DNA of 11,026 bases from assembly GCA_019421925.1 (NCBI GenBank), contig JAHZEH010000009.1, positions 6,074 to 17,099 on the forward strand. Reading direction: 5' to 3'. Shown here piece by piece: positions 1-5,702 of the stretch. Source of the stretch: Clostridia bacterium. Lineage in GTDB: Bacteria > Bacillota > Clostridia > Christensenellales > CALWSW01. Under the pieces are notes generated by a model. It searched no databases, had not been told where the DNA came from, and was given only the letters and a program-made list of their open reading frames with translations. A program made the translations under genes and the position numbers. How positions within the stretch are numbered: the first letter of the stretch is position 1; every line of letters begins with the position of its first letter.

Positions 1-440
1 AGGTCGGTGCCGATGTCCCAGTGGGGCTTGGGCTCGAAGGCGAACTGGGTGGGCTCGCTCCAGCGGCGCATCTCCAGGTTCTCCGAATCGTCCAGGCCGG
101 CAGTCACGGACTCGTGGGGGATGTTGGGGATGGCATAGAGCATCTCCGTCATCTCCGCTTCCTTCTGGGCGGCGGCGGCATCGAGCTCAGAGATTCTGCC
201 TGCGAGCTCCTTCATCTCGGACAGCAGGGCGGAGACATCCTCACCCTGCTTTTTCAGTTTGGGGACTTGGGCGGAGTCGGCGTTGCGGCGGGCCTTGAGT
301 GTCTCCACTTCGGCCATGGCCGCACGGCGGGCCTCATCGAGCGCAAGCAGAGCGTCGACGTCGATGTCCGTCTTGTTGCGCTTGATGAGCGCGGCTTTGA
401 GTTCTTCCGGGTTGTTGCGGATGCGCTTGATATCGAGCAT
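1..440 (-). CDS. serS: Seryl-tRNA synthetase, N-terminal part (cut by window edge)
   Basis: This gene encodes the class II enzyme that charges tRNA-Ser with serine in the cytoplasm. Only the first 146 codons are in the window. The protein begins MLDIKRIRNNPEEL, the usual SerRS opening. Residues about 1-100 are the two-helix coiled-coil arm that grips the long variable arm of tRNA-Ser, rich in Glu, Ala, Lys and Arg. It is followed by the hallmark IPNIPHESV (104-112) and FEPKPHWDIG (135-144), which lead into the catalytic core beyond the edge. The ATG at 438-440 is chosen because AGGAGGA (451-457) lies 10 bases upstream and the family N-terminus begins exactly there. argS ends 65 bases upstream on the same strand with no T-rich terminator between, so co-transcription is likely. 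Class II motifs 2 and 3 cannot be checked here. Identification is firm. Confidence 0.96.
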   Translation of the reverse strand, partial: MLDIKRIRNNPEELKAALIKRNKTDIDVDALLALDEARRAAMAEVETLKARRNADSAQVPKLKKQGEDVSALLSEMKELAGRISELDAAAAQKEAEMTEMLYAIPNIPHESVTAGLDDSENLEMRRWSEPTQFAFEPKPHWDIGTD

Positions 441-450
441 GGTTCGGTGT

Positions 451-457
451 TCCTCCT
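451..457 (-). promoter_or_regulatory. Ribosome binding site of serS
   Basis: AGGAGGA on the minus strand, 10 bases before the serS ATG. It is a near-consensus Shine-Dalgarno sequence and fixes the start codon. Confidence 0.8.
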
Positions 458-470
458 GTTTATATTTGTG

Positions 471-490
471 CCGCCCCCATGGGGAGGCGG
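471..490 (-). other. Short hairpin between argS and serS
   Basis: A nearly palindromic GC-rich 20-mer in the 65-base gap. Outer arms CCGCC and GGCGG pair, with CCC/GGG inside around an AT loop and a small bulge. No T-run follows on the minus strand, so it is not a convincing terminator. It may affect mRNA processing or stability between the two synthetase genes, or do nothing. Confidence 0.3.
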
Positions 491-505
491 ATCACAGCGA
501 TGTTA

Positions 506-2197
506 TTACATCTGCTCCGGGGCCTTGAGGCCGATGAGGGCCAGGCCGGAGCGGATGACGGTGGCGGCGCACTTTGTCAGGGCCAGGCGGGCCGCCATGA
601 CGGCGGGCTCTTCCCCCAGGATGCGGCGCTCAAAGTAGAACTTGTTATAGGCCCGGCAGAGGTCAACGGTGTGGCGGGTGATCATGAAGGGCTCGTATTT
701 CTCCGCTGCAGCCCGGACGACGCCGGGGAACTCGGAGAGCAGCCGGACGACCTCCTGCGCCTCCGGGTCGCACAGCTGGGCAAAGTCGACTTCGCCGGGG
801 ACCTCCCCCGCCTTGCGCAGCACGGAGCAGCAGCGGGCGTGGGTATACTGGCAGTAGGGCCCCGTCTCGCCGTCGAAGTTCAGAGCTCTGTCCCAACTGA
901 AGGTGATATCCTTGATGCGGCTGGCGGAGAGGGCGCCAAAGACGATGGCCCCCACGCCCACATCCTTGGCCACCTCGTCGAGATTGGCCAGCCCGGGGCT
1001 CTTTTCCCGCATGATATCCCTGGTTTTCTCAATGGATTTGTTCAGGATGTCCTCCAGGAAGATGACGCGGCCCTTGCGGGTGGAGAGGGTGCCGTCCTCC
1101 ATGGAGACCATGCCAAAGGCCACGTGAACCAGGTCCTTGCTCCACTCATAGCCCATCATCTCCACCACCTTGAACCACTGGCGGAAATGGAGGTTCTGCT
1201 GGTAGGCCACGACATAGAGGCACTTGTCGAAATCATAGGTGTCCTTGCGGTACAGGGCGGCGGCGATATCGCGGGTGGCGTAGAGGGTGGCGCCGTCGGC
1301 CTTGAGCAGCAGGCAGGGGGGCATATGCTCCTCCTCCGGGAACTGGACCACGGAGGCCCCGTTGTCCACGGTGAGCAGACCCTTGTCCCGCAGCTCGGAG
1401 ATCACCCGGCCCATCTTGTCGTTGTAGAAGGACTCGCCCGCGTAGGAATCAAAGGTGATGCCCAGAAGCTGATACACCCGGTCCACCTCTTTGAGGGTCA
1501 GGTCCTTGAACCAATGGAAGAGGGAGAGGGCCTCCTCGTCCCCGTCCTCGATCTTTTTGAACCAGCGGCGGGCCTCCTCGTCCAGAGCGGGGTCCTTCTC
1601 CGCCTCGTCGTGGAACCTGACGTAGATCTGGAGCATGGCGTTTACGCCGCCCCGCTCGATCTCCTCCCTGTCCCCCCACTTCTTGAAGGCGACGATGAGC
1701 TTGCCGAACTGGGTGCCCCAGTCCCCCAGGTGGTTGATGCCCACGCAGCGGTAGCCCAGGAAGCTGTAGATGCTGTAGAGGGCGTGGCCCAGCACAGTGG
1801 TGCTCAGATGGCCGATGTGGAAGGGCTTGGCGATGTTGATGGAGGAGTAGTCGATGCAGATGGTTTTACCTGCGCCCTCCTGGCCGGAGCCAAAGCGTTC
1901 GCCCTGCTCCAGCACGGCGGAGAGGGTCTCCCTGGCGAACTGGCCTCCATCCAGGAAAAAGTTGAGATATCCCCCCTGCACCTCCACTTTGGACACCCAG
2001 GAGGGGAACTCCCCCTGGGCCAGCCCGGCTGCGATGGCGGGGGGCGCTTTGCGCAGAACCTTGGCCAGCTTGAAGCAGGGCAGGGCGAAGTTGCCCATGG
2101 CGGGATTGGGGGGCGTTTCCAGCATTGCGGCCAGCTCCCCGGCGGGCATGCCTGCGGCGGGGGAGAGAGCCTCCGCGATAGCAAGTTTGTAATCCAT
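506..2197 (-). CDS. argS: Arginyl-tRNA synthetase
   Basis: Class I synthetase (563 aa) that attaches arginine to tRNA-Arg in the cytoplasm. The N-terminal ~110 residues fit the ArgRS-specific tRNA-D-loop-binding domain. The Rossmann catalytic core carries the HIGH signature as FHIGHLSTT (126-134), followed by INHLGDWGTQFGKL (154-167), which is diagnostic for ArgRS. The KMSKS loop is replaced by STRKG (372-376), as in many bacterial ArgRS. The C-terminal anticodon-binding domain contains YTHARCCSVL (451-460) and AYNKFYFERRIL (516-527). Length is normal. The reading frame stays open upstream to 2362, but the ATG at 2195-2197 is chosen: it has GAGGT (2204-2208) six bases upstream and starts the family-like MDYKLAIAEAL. 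The upstream codons lie inside repeat A and are probably untranslated. It is first in a likely argS-serS operon. Confidence 0.97.
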   Translation of the reverse strand: MDYKLAIAEALSPAAGMPAGELAAMLETPPNPAMGNFALPCFKLAKVLRKAPPAIAAGLAQGEFPSWVSKVEVQGGYLNFFLDGGQFARETLSAVLEQGERFGSGQEGAGKTICIDYSSINIAKPFHIGHLSTTVLGHALYSIYSFLGYRCVGINHLGDWGTQFGKLIVAFKKWGDREEIERGGVNAMLQIYVRFHDEAEKDPALDEEARRWFKKIEDGDEEALSLFHWFKDLTLKEVDRVYQLLGITFDSYAGESFYNDKMGRVISELRDKGLLTVDNGASVVQFPEEEHMPPCLLLKADGATLYATRDIAAALYRKDTYDFDKCLYVVAYQQNLHFRQWFKVVEMMGYEWSKDLVHVAFGMVSMEDGTLSTRKGRVIFLEDILNKSIEKTRDIMREKSPGLANLDEVAKDVGVGAIVFGALSASRIKDITFSWDRALNFDGETGPYCQYTHARCCSVLRKAGEVPGEVDFAQLCDPEAQEVVRLLSEFPGVVRAAAEKYEPFMITRHTVDLCRAYNKFYFERRILGEEPAVMAARLALTKCAATVIRSGLALIGLKAPEQM

Positions 2198-2213
2198 GAT
2201 AGTACCTCGTATG

Positions 2214-2444
2214 TGTCGAAAAAGTGCTCCCGCGCTTTTTCGAGGATGCAGACCTCCCCTAAAAATCGGAGATTTTTCGGGAGGGGAGGTCTGAGAAGAA
2301 CAAAATCCTGCGGATTCTATCCGTTCCGGCGCACAGGCCGCCGGAGCCGGATTGAAGAGCAAGGGGCGGCGGCCCCTTAATCATCCCTGGGGATTTCGGG
2401 GAGGCGAGGCCTCTGCACTCCCCATTGGGGCTGATTTTTCAATA
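2214..2444 (+). repeat. Structured dispersed repeat, copy A
   Basis: The element starts with TGTCGAAAAAG and reads as consecutive hairpins. H1 is 2217-2227/2232-2242 (11 bp, loop TCCC). H2 is 2250-2260/2282-2292 (AGACCTCCCCT paired with AGGGGAGGTCT), with an inner AAAAATC/GATTTTT stem. H3 is 2304-2308/2312-2316. H4 is 2326-2331/2339-2344 (CCGGCG/CGCCGG, loop CACAGGC). H5 is 2361-2367/2372-2378 (AAGGGGC/GCCCCTT). The order and several loops match copy B. The right end is less certain: GATTTTTCAATA near 2433-2444 resembles the inverted left end. It carries no protein gene and lies directly upstream of the argS ribosome binding site, so it would form most of the argS leader. It looks like a MITE-like non-autonomous element, or a family of structured repeats of unknown mobility. 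Confidence 0.75.
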
Positions 2445-2452
2445 GCTTCAAT

Positions 2453-2461
2453 ATTATAGCA
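2453..2461 (-). promoter_or_regulatory. Candidate argS promoter (extended -10)
   Basis: On the minus strand this reads TGCTATAAT, a consensus -10 hexamer with the extended TGn motif. No good -35 is visible at the right distance, which extended -10 promoters tolerate. Transcription would start near 2446, almost at the outer end of repeat A. That gives argS a leader of about 250 bases made almost entirely of the repeat. Confidence 0.5.
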
Positions 2462-2615
2462 TATTATTGCCCGGTTTTTCTTCCTTTTCTCCGTTTTTTT
2501 GTAAAAGGTATTTCAGTCAGAGGGATGTATTCATTTTTGTGTTCATTTTTGCTGCCATAAAAAGAATCTATATTAGGGGACGCAATCCGATTACACTGGT
2601 AGCAGAGGTGAGGAA

Positions 2616-2813
2616 ATGCCAGGGTTTATTCCAAAGCAATATAAAAAGGATGCTGTTACTATCCGGTTGGACTCGGAGAAAATCCGGCAGATCGACCTCC
2701 TTGCCCAGCGGTTCGGTTTGAGCCGCAATGAGTTCATCAACCAGTGCATTGATTTTGCCCTGCAAAATATGGGAAGCCGGTTATATCAGGAGGCGCAGGA
2801 GGTGGAGCTGTGA
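2616..2813 (+). CDS. Small ribbon-helix-helix (CopG/Arc-type) DNA-binding protein
   Basis: A 65-residue protein with the layout of the ribbon-helix-helix fold. VTIRLDSEKIRQIDLLA (about 14-30) gives the DNA-contacting beta strand with alternating side chains plus helix 1. FGLSRNEFINQCIDFALQNM (about 33-52) gives the turn and helix 2, with the usual SRNEFI pattern. Such proteins bind operator DNA as dimers and often repress their own operon. The start has a purine-rich ribosome binding site (GAGGTGAGG, 2605-2613). Its stop overlaps the GTG start of the SLOG gene by 4 bases, so the two are translationally coupled. Likely roles are autorepressor or a partner that recruits the SLOG protein. The specific target is unknown. 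The fold call is good; the function is inferred. Confidence 0.8.
   Translation: MPGFIPKQYKKDAVTIRLDSEKIRQIDLLAQRFGLSRNEFINQCIDFALQNMGSRLYQEAQEVEL
2797..2805 (+). promoter_or_regulatory. Strong ribosome binding site deciding a GTG start
   Basis: AGGAGGTGG, inside the last codons of the RHH gene, lies four bases before the GTG at 2810-2812. It supports this GTG as the start of the SLOG gene and efficient independent initiation in addition to coupling. Confidence 0.75.
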
Positions 2814-3301
2814 CGGGGAGGGACGGGTTTTCTTTGAATCGGGAGACGGCCTGCTGCTTTACCGGACACCGGCCGGAGAAGCTCGGGCGCACTGAGAGGG
2901 AGGTCAAGGACGCTCTGCGGCGGGAAATCGTCTGGGCGATGGAGAAGGGGTATGACACTTTCCTCAGCGGCATGGCCCCTGGAGTGGATCTGTGGGCGGC
3001 GGAGCTGGTGGTGGAGCTCCAGCGGTGGCGGCCGATTTACTTGGTCTGCGCCCTCCCCTATCCCGGCTTTGGAGAGAGGAATCCCGAGCCCTGGCATACC
3101 CTGCGTTATTGGGCCATGCATAAGGCGCGTCGGGTCAAGGTAATCTCCCCTGTTTACCACCGGGGCGTCTTTCAGGAGCGCAACCAATTTCTGGTGGACA
3201 ACTCCAGCCTGGTCATCGCCCTGTATGACGGCGGCCCCGGGGGTACCCGCAACACTCTGGAATATGCCCGGAGGAAGGGCGTCCCCATCCGGGAACTGTA
3301 A
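2810..3301 (+). CDS. SLOG-superfamily protein, DUF1273/YpsA-like
   Basis: This 163-residue protein starts with GTG and matches the YpsA/DUF1273 branch of the SLOG (Rossmann-like, nucleotide-ligand-binding) superfamily. Visible family motifs are CCFTGHRPEKL (15-25), LSGMAPGVDLWAAE (52-65), QERNQFLVDNSSLVIALYDG (122-141) and GGTRNTLEYA (144-153). The Gly-rich and Asp/Asn residues are those expected to bind a nucleotide or nucleotide-like ligand. There is no signal peptide or membrane segment, so it is cytoplasmic. Bacillus YpsA has been linked to cell division and stress; many other members sit in mobile or defence-linked loci, and their biochemistry is mostly unknown. The start follows a strong ribosome binding site and overlaps the RHH stop codon. 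A ligand-sensing partner of the RHH protein is an inference. Family assignment is confident; function is open. Confidence 0.85.
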   Translation: MTGRDGFSLNRETACCFTGHRPEKLGRTEREVKDALRREIVWAMEKGYDTFLSGMAPGVDLWAAELVVELQRWRPIYLVCALPYPGFGERNPEPWHTLRYWAMHKARRVKVISPVYHRGVFQERNQFLVDNSSLVIALYDGGPGGTRNTLEYARRKGVPIREL

Positions 3302-3312
3302 CGCCCCGGAAT

Positions 3313-3341
3313 AAAAAAGGCGCCGGATATTTCCGGCGCTT
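3313..3341 (-). terminator. Intrinsic terminator-like hairpin, left copy of a 22-bp duplication
   Basis: Stem GCGCCGGA (3320-3327) pairs with TCCGGCGC (3332-3339) around a TATT loop. An A-run at 3313-3318 gives TTTTTT after the stem when read on the minus strand. It lies 18 bases after the SLOG stop codon. It could end SLOG transcription on the plus strand weakly (no T-run there), or stop antisense read-through from the right. Confidence 0.6.
3320..3341 (+). repeat. 22-bp direct repeat, left copy
   Basis: Identical over 22 bases to 3539-3560. The two copies flank repeat B and each forms a hairpin on its own. They may be a duplication made on insertion of the element, or a terminator duplicated by recombination. 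Confidence 0.8.
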
Positions 3342-3346
3342 GAGCT

Positions 3347-3531
3347 TGTCAAAAAAGTCCATTCGGACTTTTTTGAGGTTACGGGTTTTGCCTGCTCCGC
3401 TTCGCTTCGCCGGGCGGCAAAACCAGCAAAGAACGAAAACCTAAGGTTTTCATCCGTTCTGACGCACATGCCGTCAGAGCCGGATTTAAGTCAAGGGGTA
3501 CGCCCCTTGACAATCCCGGAATTTTTCGACA
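3347..3531 (+). repeat. Structured dispersed repeat, copy B (best preserved)
   Basis: A 185-bp non-coding element bounded by imperfect terminal inverted repeats. The left end is TGTCAAAAAAGTCC (3347-3360); the right end GGAATTTTTCGACA (3518-3531) matches its reverse complement at 12 of 14 positions. Internal hairpins are H1 3349-3360/3365-3376 (perfect 12 bp), H2 3384-3392/3416-3424 (GGTTTTGCC/GGCAAAACC), H3 3435-3441/3445-3451 (GAAAACC/GGTTTTC), H4 3459-3464/3472-3477 (CTGACG/CGTCAG, loop CACATGC) and H5 3491-3498/3503-3510 (TCAAGGGG/CCCCTTGA, loop TACG). Sequence from about 3431 to 3517 aligns with copy A. H3 and H4 differ from A by paired changes that keep base pairing. It has no coding capacity and is MITE-like in form. 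Confidence 0.8.
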
Positions 3532-3535
3532 GTCT

Positions 3536-3561
3536 AAAGCGCCGGATATTTCCGGCGCTTT
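3536..3561. terminator. Hairpin, right copy of the duplicated terminator core
   Basis: A perfect 11-bp stem, AAAGCGCCGGA (3536-3546) with TCCGGCGCTTT (3551-3561), around TATT. Only a short T or A tract is present on either side, so termination strength is uncertain. The core is identical to the hairpin at 3320-3341. Confidence 0.45.
3539..3560 (+). repeat. 22-bp direct repeat, right copy
   Basis: Exact match to 3320-3341, starting 8 bases beyond the right end of repeat B. Confidence 0.8.
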
Positions 3562-3593
3562 CATGCTTCAGGGGCTCTATATGGACAAACCCA

Positions 3594-3635
3594 GGCAAAC
3601 AAAGAGGACGGAATCATCCGTCCTTTTTGTTTGCC
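3594..3635. terminator. Long bidirectional terminator hairpin
   Basis: An 18-bp stem (3594-3611 with 3618-3635) has a single G-T wobble and an AATCAT loop. The plus-strand descending arm contains TTTTTGTTT, which supports termination of plus-strand transcripts such as RHH-SLOG. The core GGACGG-loop-CCGTCC is shared with the terminator at 6743-6784. Confidence 0.7.
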
Positions 3636-3637
3636 AT

Positions 3638-3670
3638 AAAAGTTTGGAGGGGGCCCGGGGAAACTTTTTT
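3638..3670. terminator. Hairpin with T-run near the ene-reductase stop codon
   Basis: AAAAGTTT (3638-3645) pairs with AAACTTTT (3661-3668) around a GC-rich interior containing GGGCCC. T-rich tails exist on both strands. It lies 30 bases past the oxidoreductase stop codon and is the best terminator candidate for that minus-strand gene. Confidence 0.5.
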
Positions 3671-3699
3671 AAAAGCTTCCCCGAAAACACCCCGGCCTC

Positions 3700-5643
3700 T
3701 TAAATATCCAGAGCGCGGTAGTAGCCGTTGGTGACGGCGTCGACAACGCGGCCGGCCTTGATGCAGTCGCCGGTCTCATAGACCCTGGGGGCGGCGTTGT
3801 AGAAGCTCTCAGCGGTGGCGCGGTCGGCTTTCATACCGGCGGCGAGCAGCACGGAATCAGCCTCCACGAGGATCTCCCCATCGGGAGTATCGCAGAGAAT
3901 CCCCTGATCGGTGATGGCCTTGGCCTTGGCGCTCACCAGGATTTTGACCTTGCTGTCGCGCAGATAGATGTCCATGGCGGTCTTGTGCATGAAATACGCG
4001 TCTCCGCCCCAGTCGTCCTTCATCTCCACGATGGTGACGTCTTTGCCGAGCCCGTCGAGATAGATGGCGCACTCGCTGCCCACGAGGCCGCCGCCCAGAA
4101 TCGCAACCTTCTGGCCCAGGGCGGGAGGCGTCTGGTGGAGGGCGTCCAAAGTGGCGACGATCTTGTTGTCGATACCGGGGATGGCCGGGACGATGGGCTT
4201 TGCGCCGGTGGCGACGATGATGGCGTCCGCATTCAGAGCGGCAGCCTGCTCGGCGGTCAGCTCCGTATTCAGGTGAATCTCAACGCCCGCCTTTTCAACG
4301 CGCTTGGCCAGAACCTTCGCGAAGTTGAACATATCCTGCTTGAAGGGGATGAACTCCTCGGACAGGAGCTGACCGCCCAGGCGGCCGCCCTTCTCATAGA
4401 GGGAGACGGAGTGGCCGCGTCCGGCGGCTGTGATAGCTGCTTCCATGCCGCCGGGACCGCCGCCCACGACGACCACCTTCTGGGGCGTCGTGGCCGGGAA
4501 GCCGTATTTATGCTCCAGCTCGTTGCCGATGACAGGGTTGAAGGCGCAGCAATAGGTCCGGTTGGTCAGGTAGTTGAAGAAGCAGGTGTAGCAGCGGCAG
4601 CACTTGGTGATGTCGTCCTTCCTGCCGGAGAACGCTTTCTCGGGGAAGAAGGGGTCGGCCAGGGACTGACGGGCGATCTCCACAATATCCGCCTTTCCGC
4701 TGGCGATGATCTCCTCCATCATGTCCGGATCGTTCAGGCCGCCCAGGGTGGCGACGGGGGTCTTGACATGCTTTTTGATCTCCGCGGCCAGGAATACATT
4801 GCAGCCATGCTCCAGGAACATGGAGGGGTGGGTGATGGTAAAGACGTCGGCGTCCTCATGCACGCCGGCGGAGACATGGAGGATATCCACTTTCCCGTCC
4901 AGAACCTTTGCCATCTCGATGCCCTCTTCGATGCCAAAGCCGCCCTCGATGAACTCGGCGCCGCTCATACGGTACTCGATGGGGAAGTTGGGGCCGACGG
5001 CCTTGCGGACCTTATCGATGACCAGCAGAGGGAAGCGCATGCGGTTCTCCAGGCTCCCGCCCCACCGGTCCGTCCTGCGGTTCATGGTGGGGGACATGAA
5101 CTGACCGAGCAGCCAGCCGTGGCCGCCGTGGATGAGCACCATGTCAAAACCGGCCTCTTTGACCAGTTTCGCGGCGTTTCCAAAGCAGTCAGCGACCCGC
5201 TCAATGTCCTCTTCGGTCATGCTGCGCACCCTGATGCCGGATGCGCTCACCTCATCGTTGGGGCCGAGCGCAAACTGCTCGCCGGATGCGTGGCTGCGGG
5301 CATTGGCAAACCTGCCGCCATGGGCCAGCTCCATAACGGCGTTGCAGTTGTGCCGGTGCATGGCGTTGGACATCTCTTTGAGAGAGGGCAGGGACATGAC
5401 GTCGTAGAGCGTGACCTCCTTTGTGTGCGACCGGCCGAGGGCGTCGACGATGCCCAGGCCGATGGCCACGCTTGCCAGCCCGCCGCGGGCGCGGTTCTCA
5501 TGGAAAGCCATGTCCTCTTTGCGCATATGGCAATCTGGATCCAACTCCGGATTGGACATGGGAGCGCCGAAAATTCTGTTTTTGAAGGTGACTCCGTTGA
5601 TCGTAATAGGGCTTGCGAGATGGGGATAGTATTTGTTCAGCAT
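3700..5643 (-). CDS. NADH:flavin oxidoreductase, OYE / 2,4-dienoyl-CoA reductase / 2-enoate reductase type
   Basis: A 647-aa three-domain flavoprotein. Residues 1-340 form the FMN-binding TIM barrel of the Old Yellow Enzyme family: SPITINGVTFKNRI (11-24), MELAHGGR (104-111) and HGGHGWLLGQFMSP (172-185), then NRRTDRWGGSLENR (188-201). A cysteine cluster (348, 349, 351, 354, 365, 366) fits a 4Fe-4S site. An FAD dinucleotide fold follows (VVVGGGPGGM, 391-400), then an NAD(P)H fold (AILGGGLVG, 514-522), with ETGDC (623-627) near the end. Electrons should pass NADH, FAD, 4Fe-4S, FMN, then an activated C=C bond. The usual proton-donor tyrosine is Trp177. The ATG at 5641-5643 is chosen for AAAAGGAG (5651-5658) seven bases upstream. 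No signal peptide or membrane segment is visible, so it is probably cytoplasmic. The substrate is unknown: an enoate, aromatic acrylate, steroid/bile acid or flavonoid are possible. A LysR gene is divergent. Confidence 0.9.
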   Translation of the reverse strand: MLNKYYPHLASPITINGVTFKNRIFGAPMSNPELDPDCHMRKEDMAFHENRARGGLASVAIGLGIVDALGRSHTKEVTLYDVMSLPSLKEMSNAMHRHNCNAVMELAHGGRFANARSHASGEQFALGPNDEVSASGIRVRSMTEEDIERVADCFGNAAKLVKEAGFDMVLIHGGHGWLLGQFMSPTMNRRTDRWGGSLENRMRFPLLVIDKVRKAVGPNFPIEYRMSGAEFIEGGFGIEEGIEMAKVLDGKVDILHVSAGVHEDADVFTITHPSMFLEHGCNVFLAAEIKKHVKTPVATLGGLNDPDMMEEIIASGKADIVEIARQSLADPFFPEKAFSGRKDDITKCCRCYTCFFNYLTNRTYCCAFNPVIGNELEHKYGFPATTPQKVVVVGGGPGGMEAAITAAGRGHSVSLYEKGGRLGGQLLSEEFIPFKQDMFNFAKVLAKRVEKAGVEIHLNTELTAEQAAALNADAIIVATGAKPIVPAIPGIDNKIVATLDALHQTPPALGQKVAILGGGLVGSECAIYLDGLGKDVTIVEMKDDWGGDAYFMHKTAMDIYLRDSKVKILVSAKAKAITDQGILCDTPDGEILVEADSVLLAAGMKADRATAESFYNAAPRVYETGDCIKAGRVVDAVTNGYYRALDI

Positions 5644-5650
5644 GGTTCTT

Positions 5651-5658
5651 CTCCTTTT
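5651..5658 (-). promoter_or_regulatory. Ribosome binding site of the ene-reductase
   Basis: AAAAGGAG on the minus strand, seven bases before the ATG at 5643. It excludes the upstream in-frame ATG at 5682, whose extension is Arg/Lys-rich and unlike the family. Confidence 0.75.
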
Positions 5659-5702
5659 CTTTCGTGCCTTATTGCGATACATTCGACCTGTATTGCCCTT
5701 TT

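Larger units (their letters stand above)
2198..2615. other. Intergenic region between argS and the RHH gene
   Basis: This 418-bp stretch has two parts. About 2214-2444 is GC-rich structured repeat A. About 2446-2600 is AT-rich and holds an extended -10 promoter candidate for argS on the minus strand. A plus-strand promoter for the RHH gene must also lie here. TATATT (2569-2574) is a possible -10 element, but no good -35 is visible at 16-18 bases, so I do not call it. CCCC-ATT-GGGG (2421-2431) is a small palindrome. I see no T-box consensus and no convincing gene. Confidence 0.6.
3302..3699. other. Convergent intergenic region packed with hairpins
   Basis: This 398-bp non-coding stretch separates the SLOG gene (plus) from the ene-reductase gene (minus). 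In order it holds a terminator-like hairpin, repeat B, an identical second hairpin core, a short unstructured stretch (3562-3593), a long 18-bp-stem hairpin, and a last hairpin next to the oxidoreductase stop codon. 3657-3682 can alternatively fold as another near-palindrome (GGGGAA with TTCCCC). No convincing gene is present. Confidence 0.7.

Noticed and set aside
479..2380. Long plus-strand open frame of 633 codons opposite argS
   Set aside because: It is antisense to a clear argS gene. Its composition (Gly, Val, Leu, His, Ala rich) and lack of recognisable domains fit a shadow frame in GC-rich DNA.
2198..2450. T-box riboswitch in the argS leader
   Set aside because: The leader is rich in stems, but I cannot find the conserved T-box sequence or a terminator with T-run before argS. 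The stems are explained by the dispersed repeat.
2467..2721. 84-codon plus-strand open frame in the AT-rich region
   Set aside because: It overlaps the well-supported RHH gene in another frame, has no family resemblance, and is rich in Phe and Ser from AT-rich DNA.
2616..3301. Type II toxin-antitoxin module
   Set aside because: A small RHH gene overlapping a second gene looks like an antitoxin-toxin pair, but the second protein has SLOG/DUF1273 motifs and no known toxin motif (RelE, MazF, PIN, HEPN).
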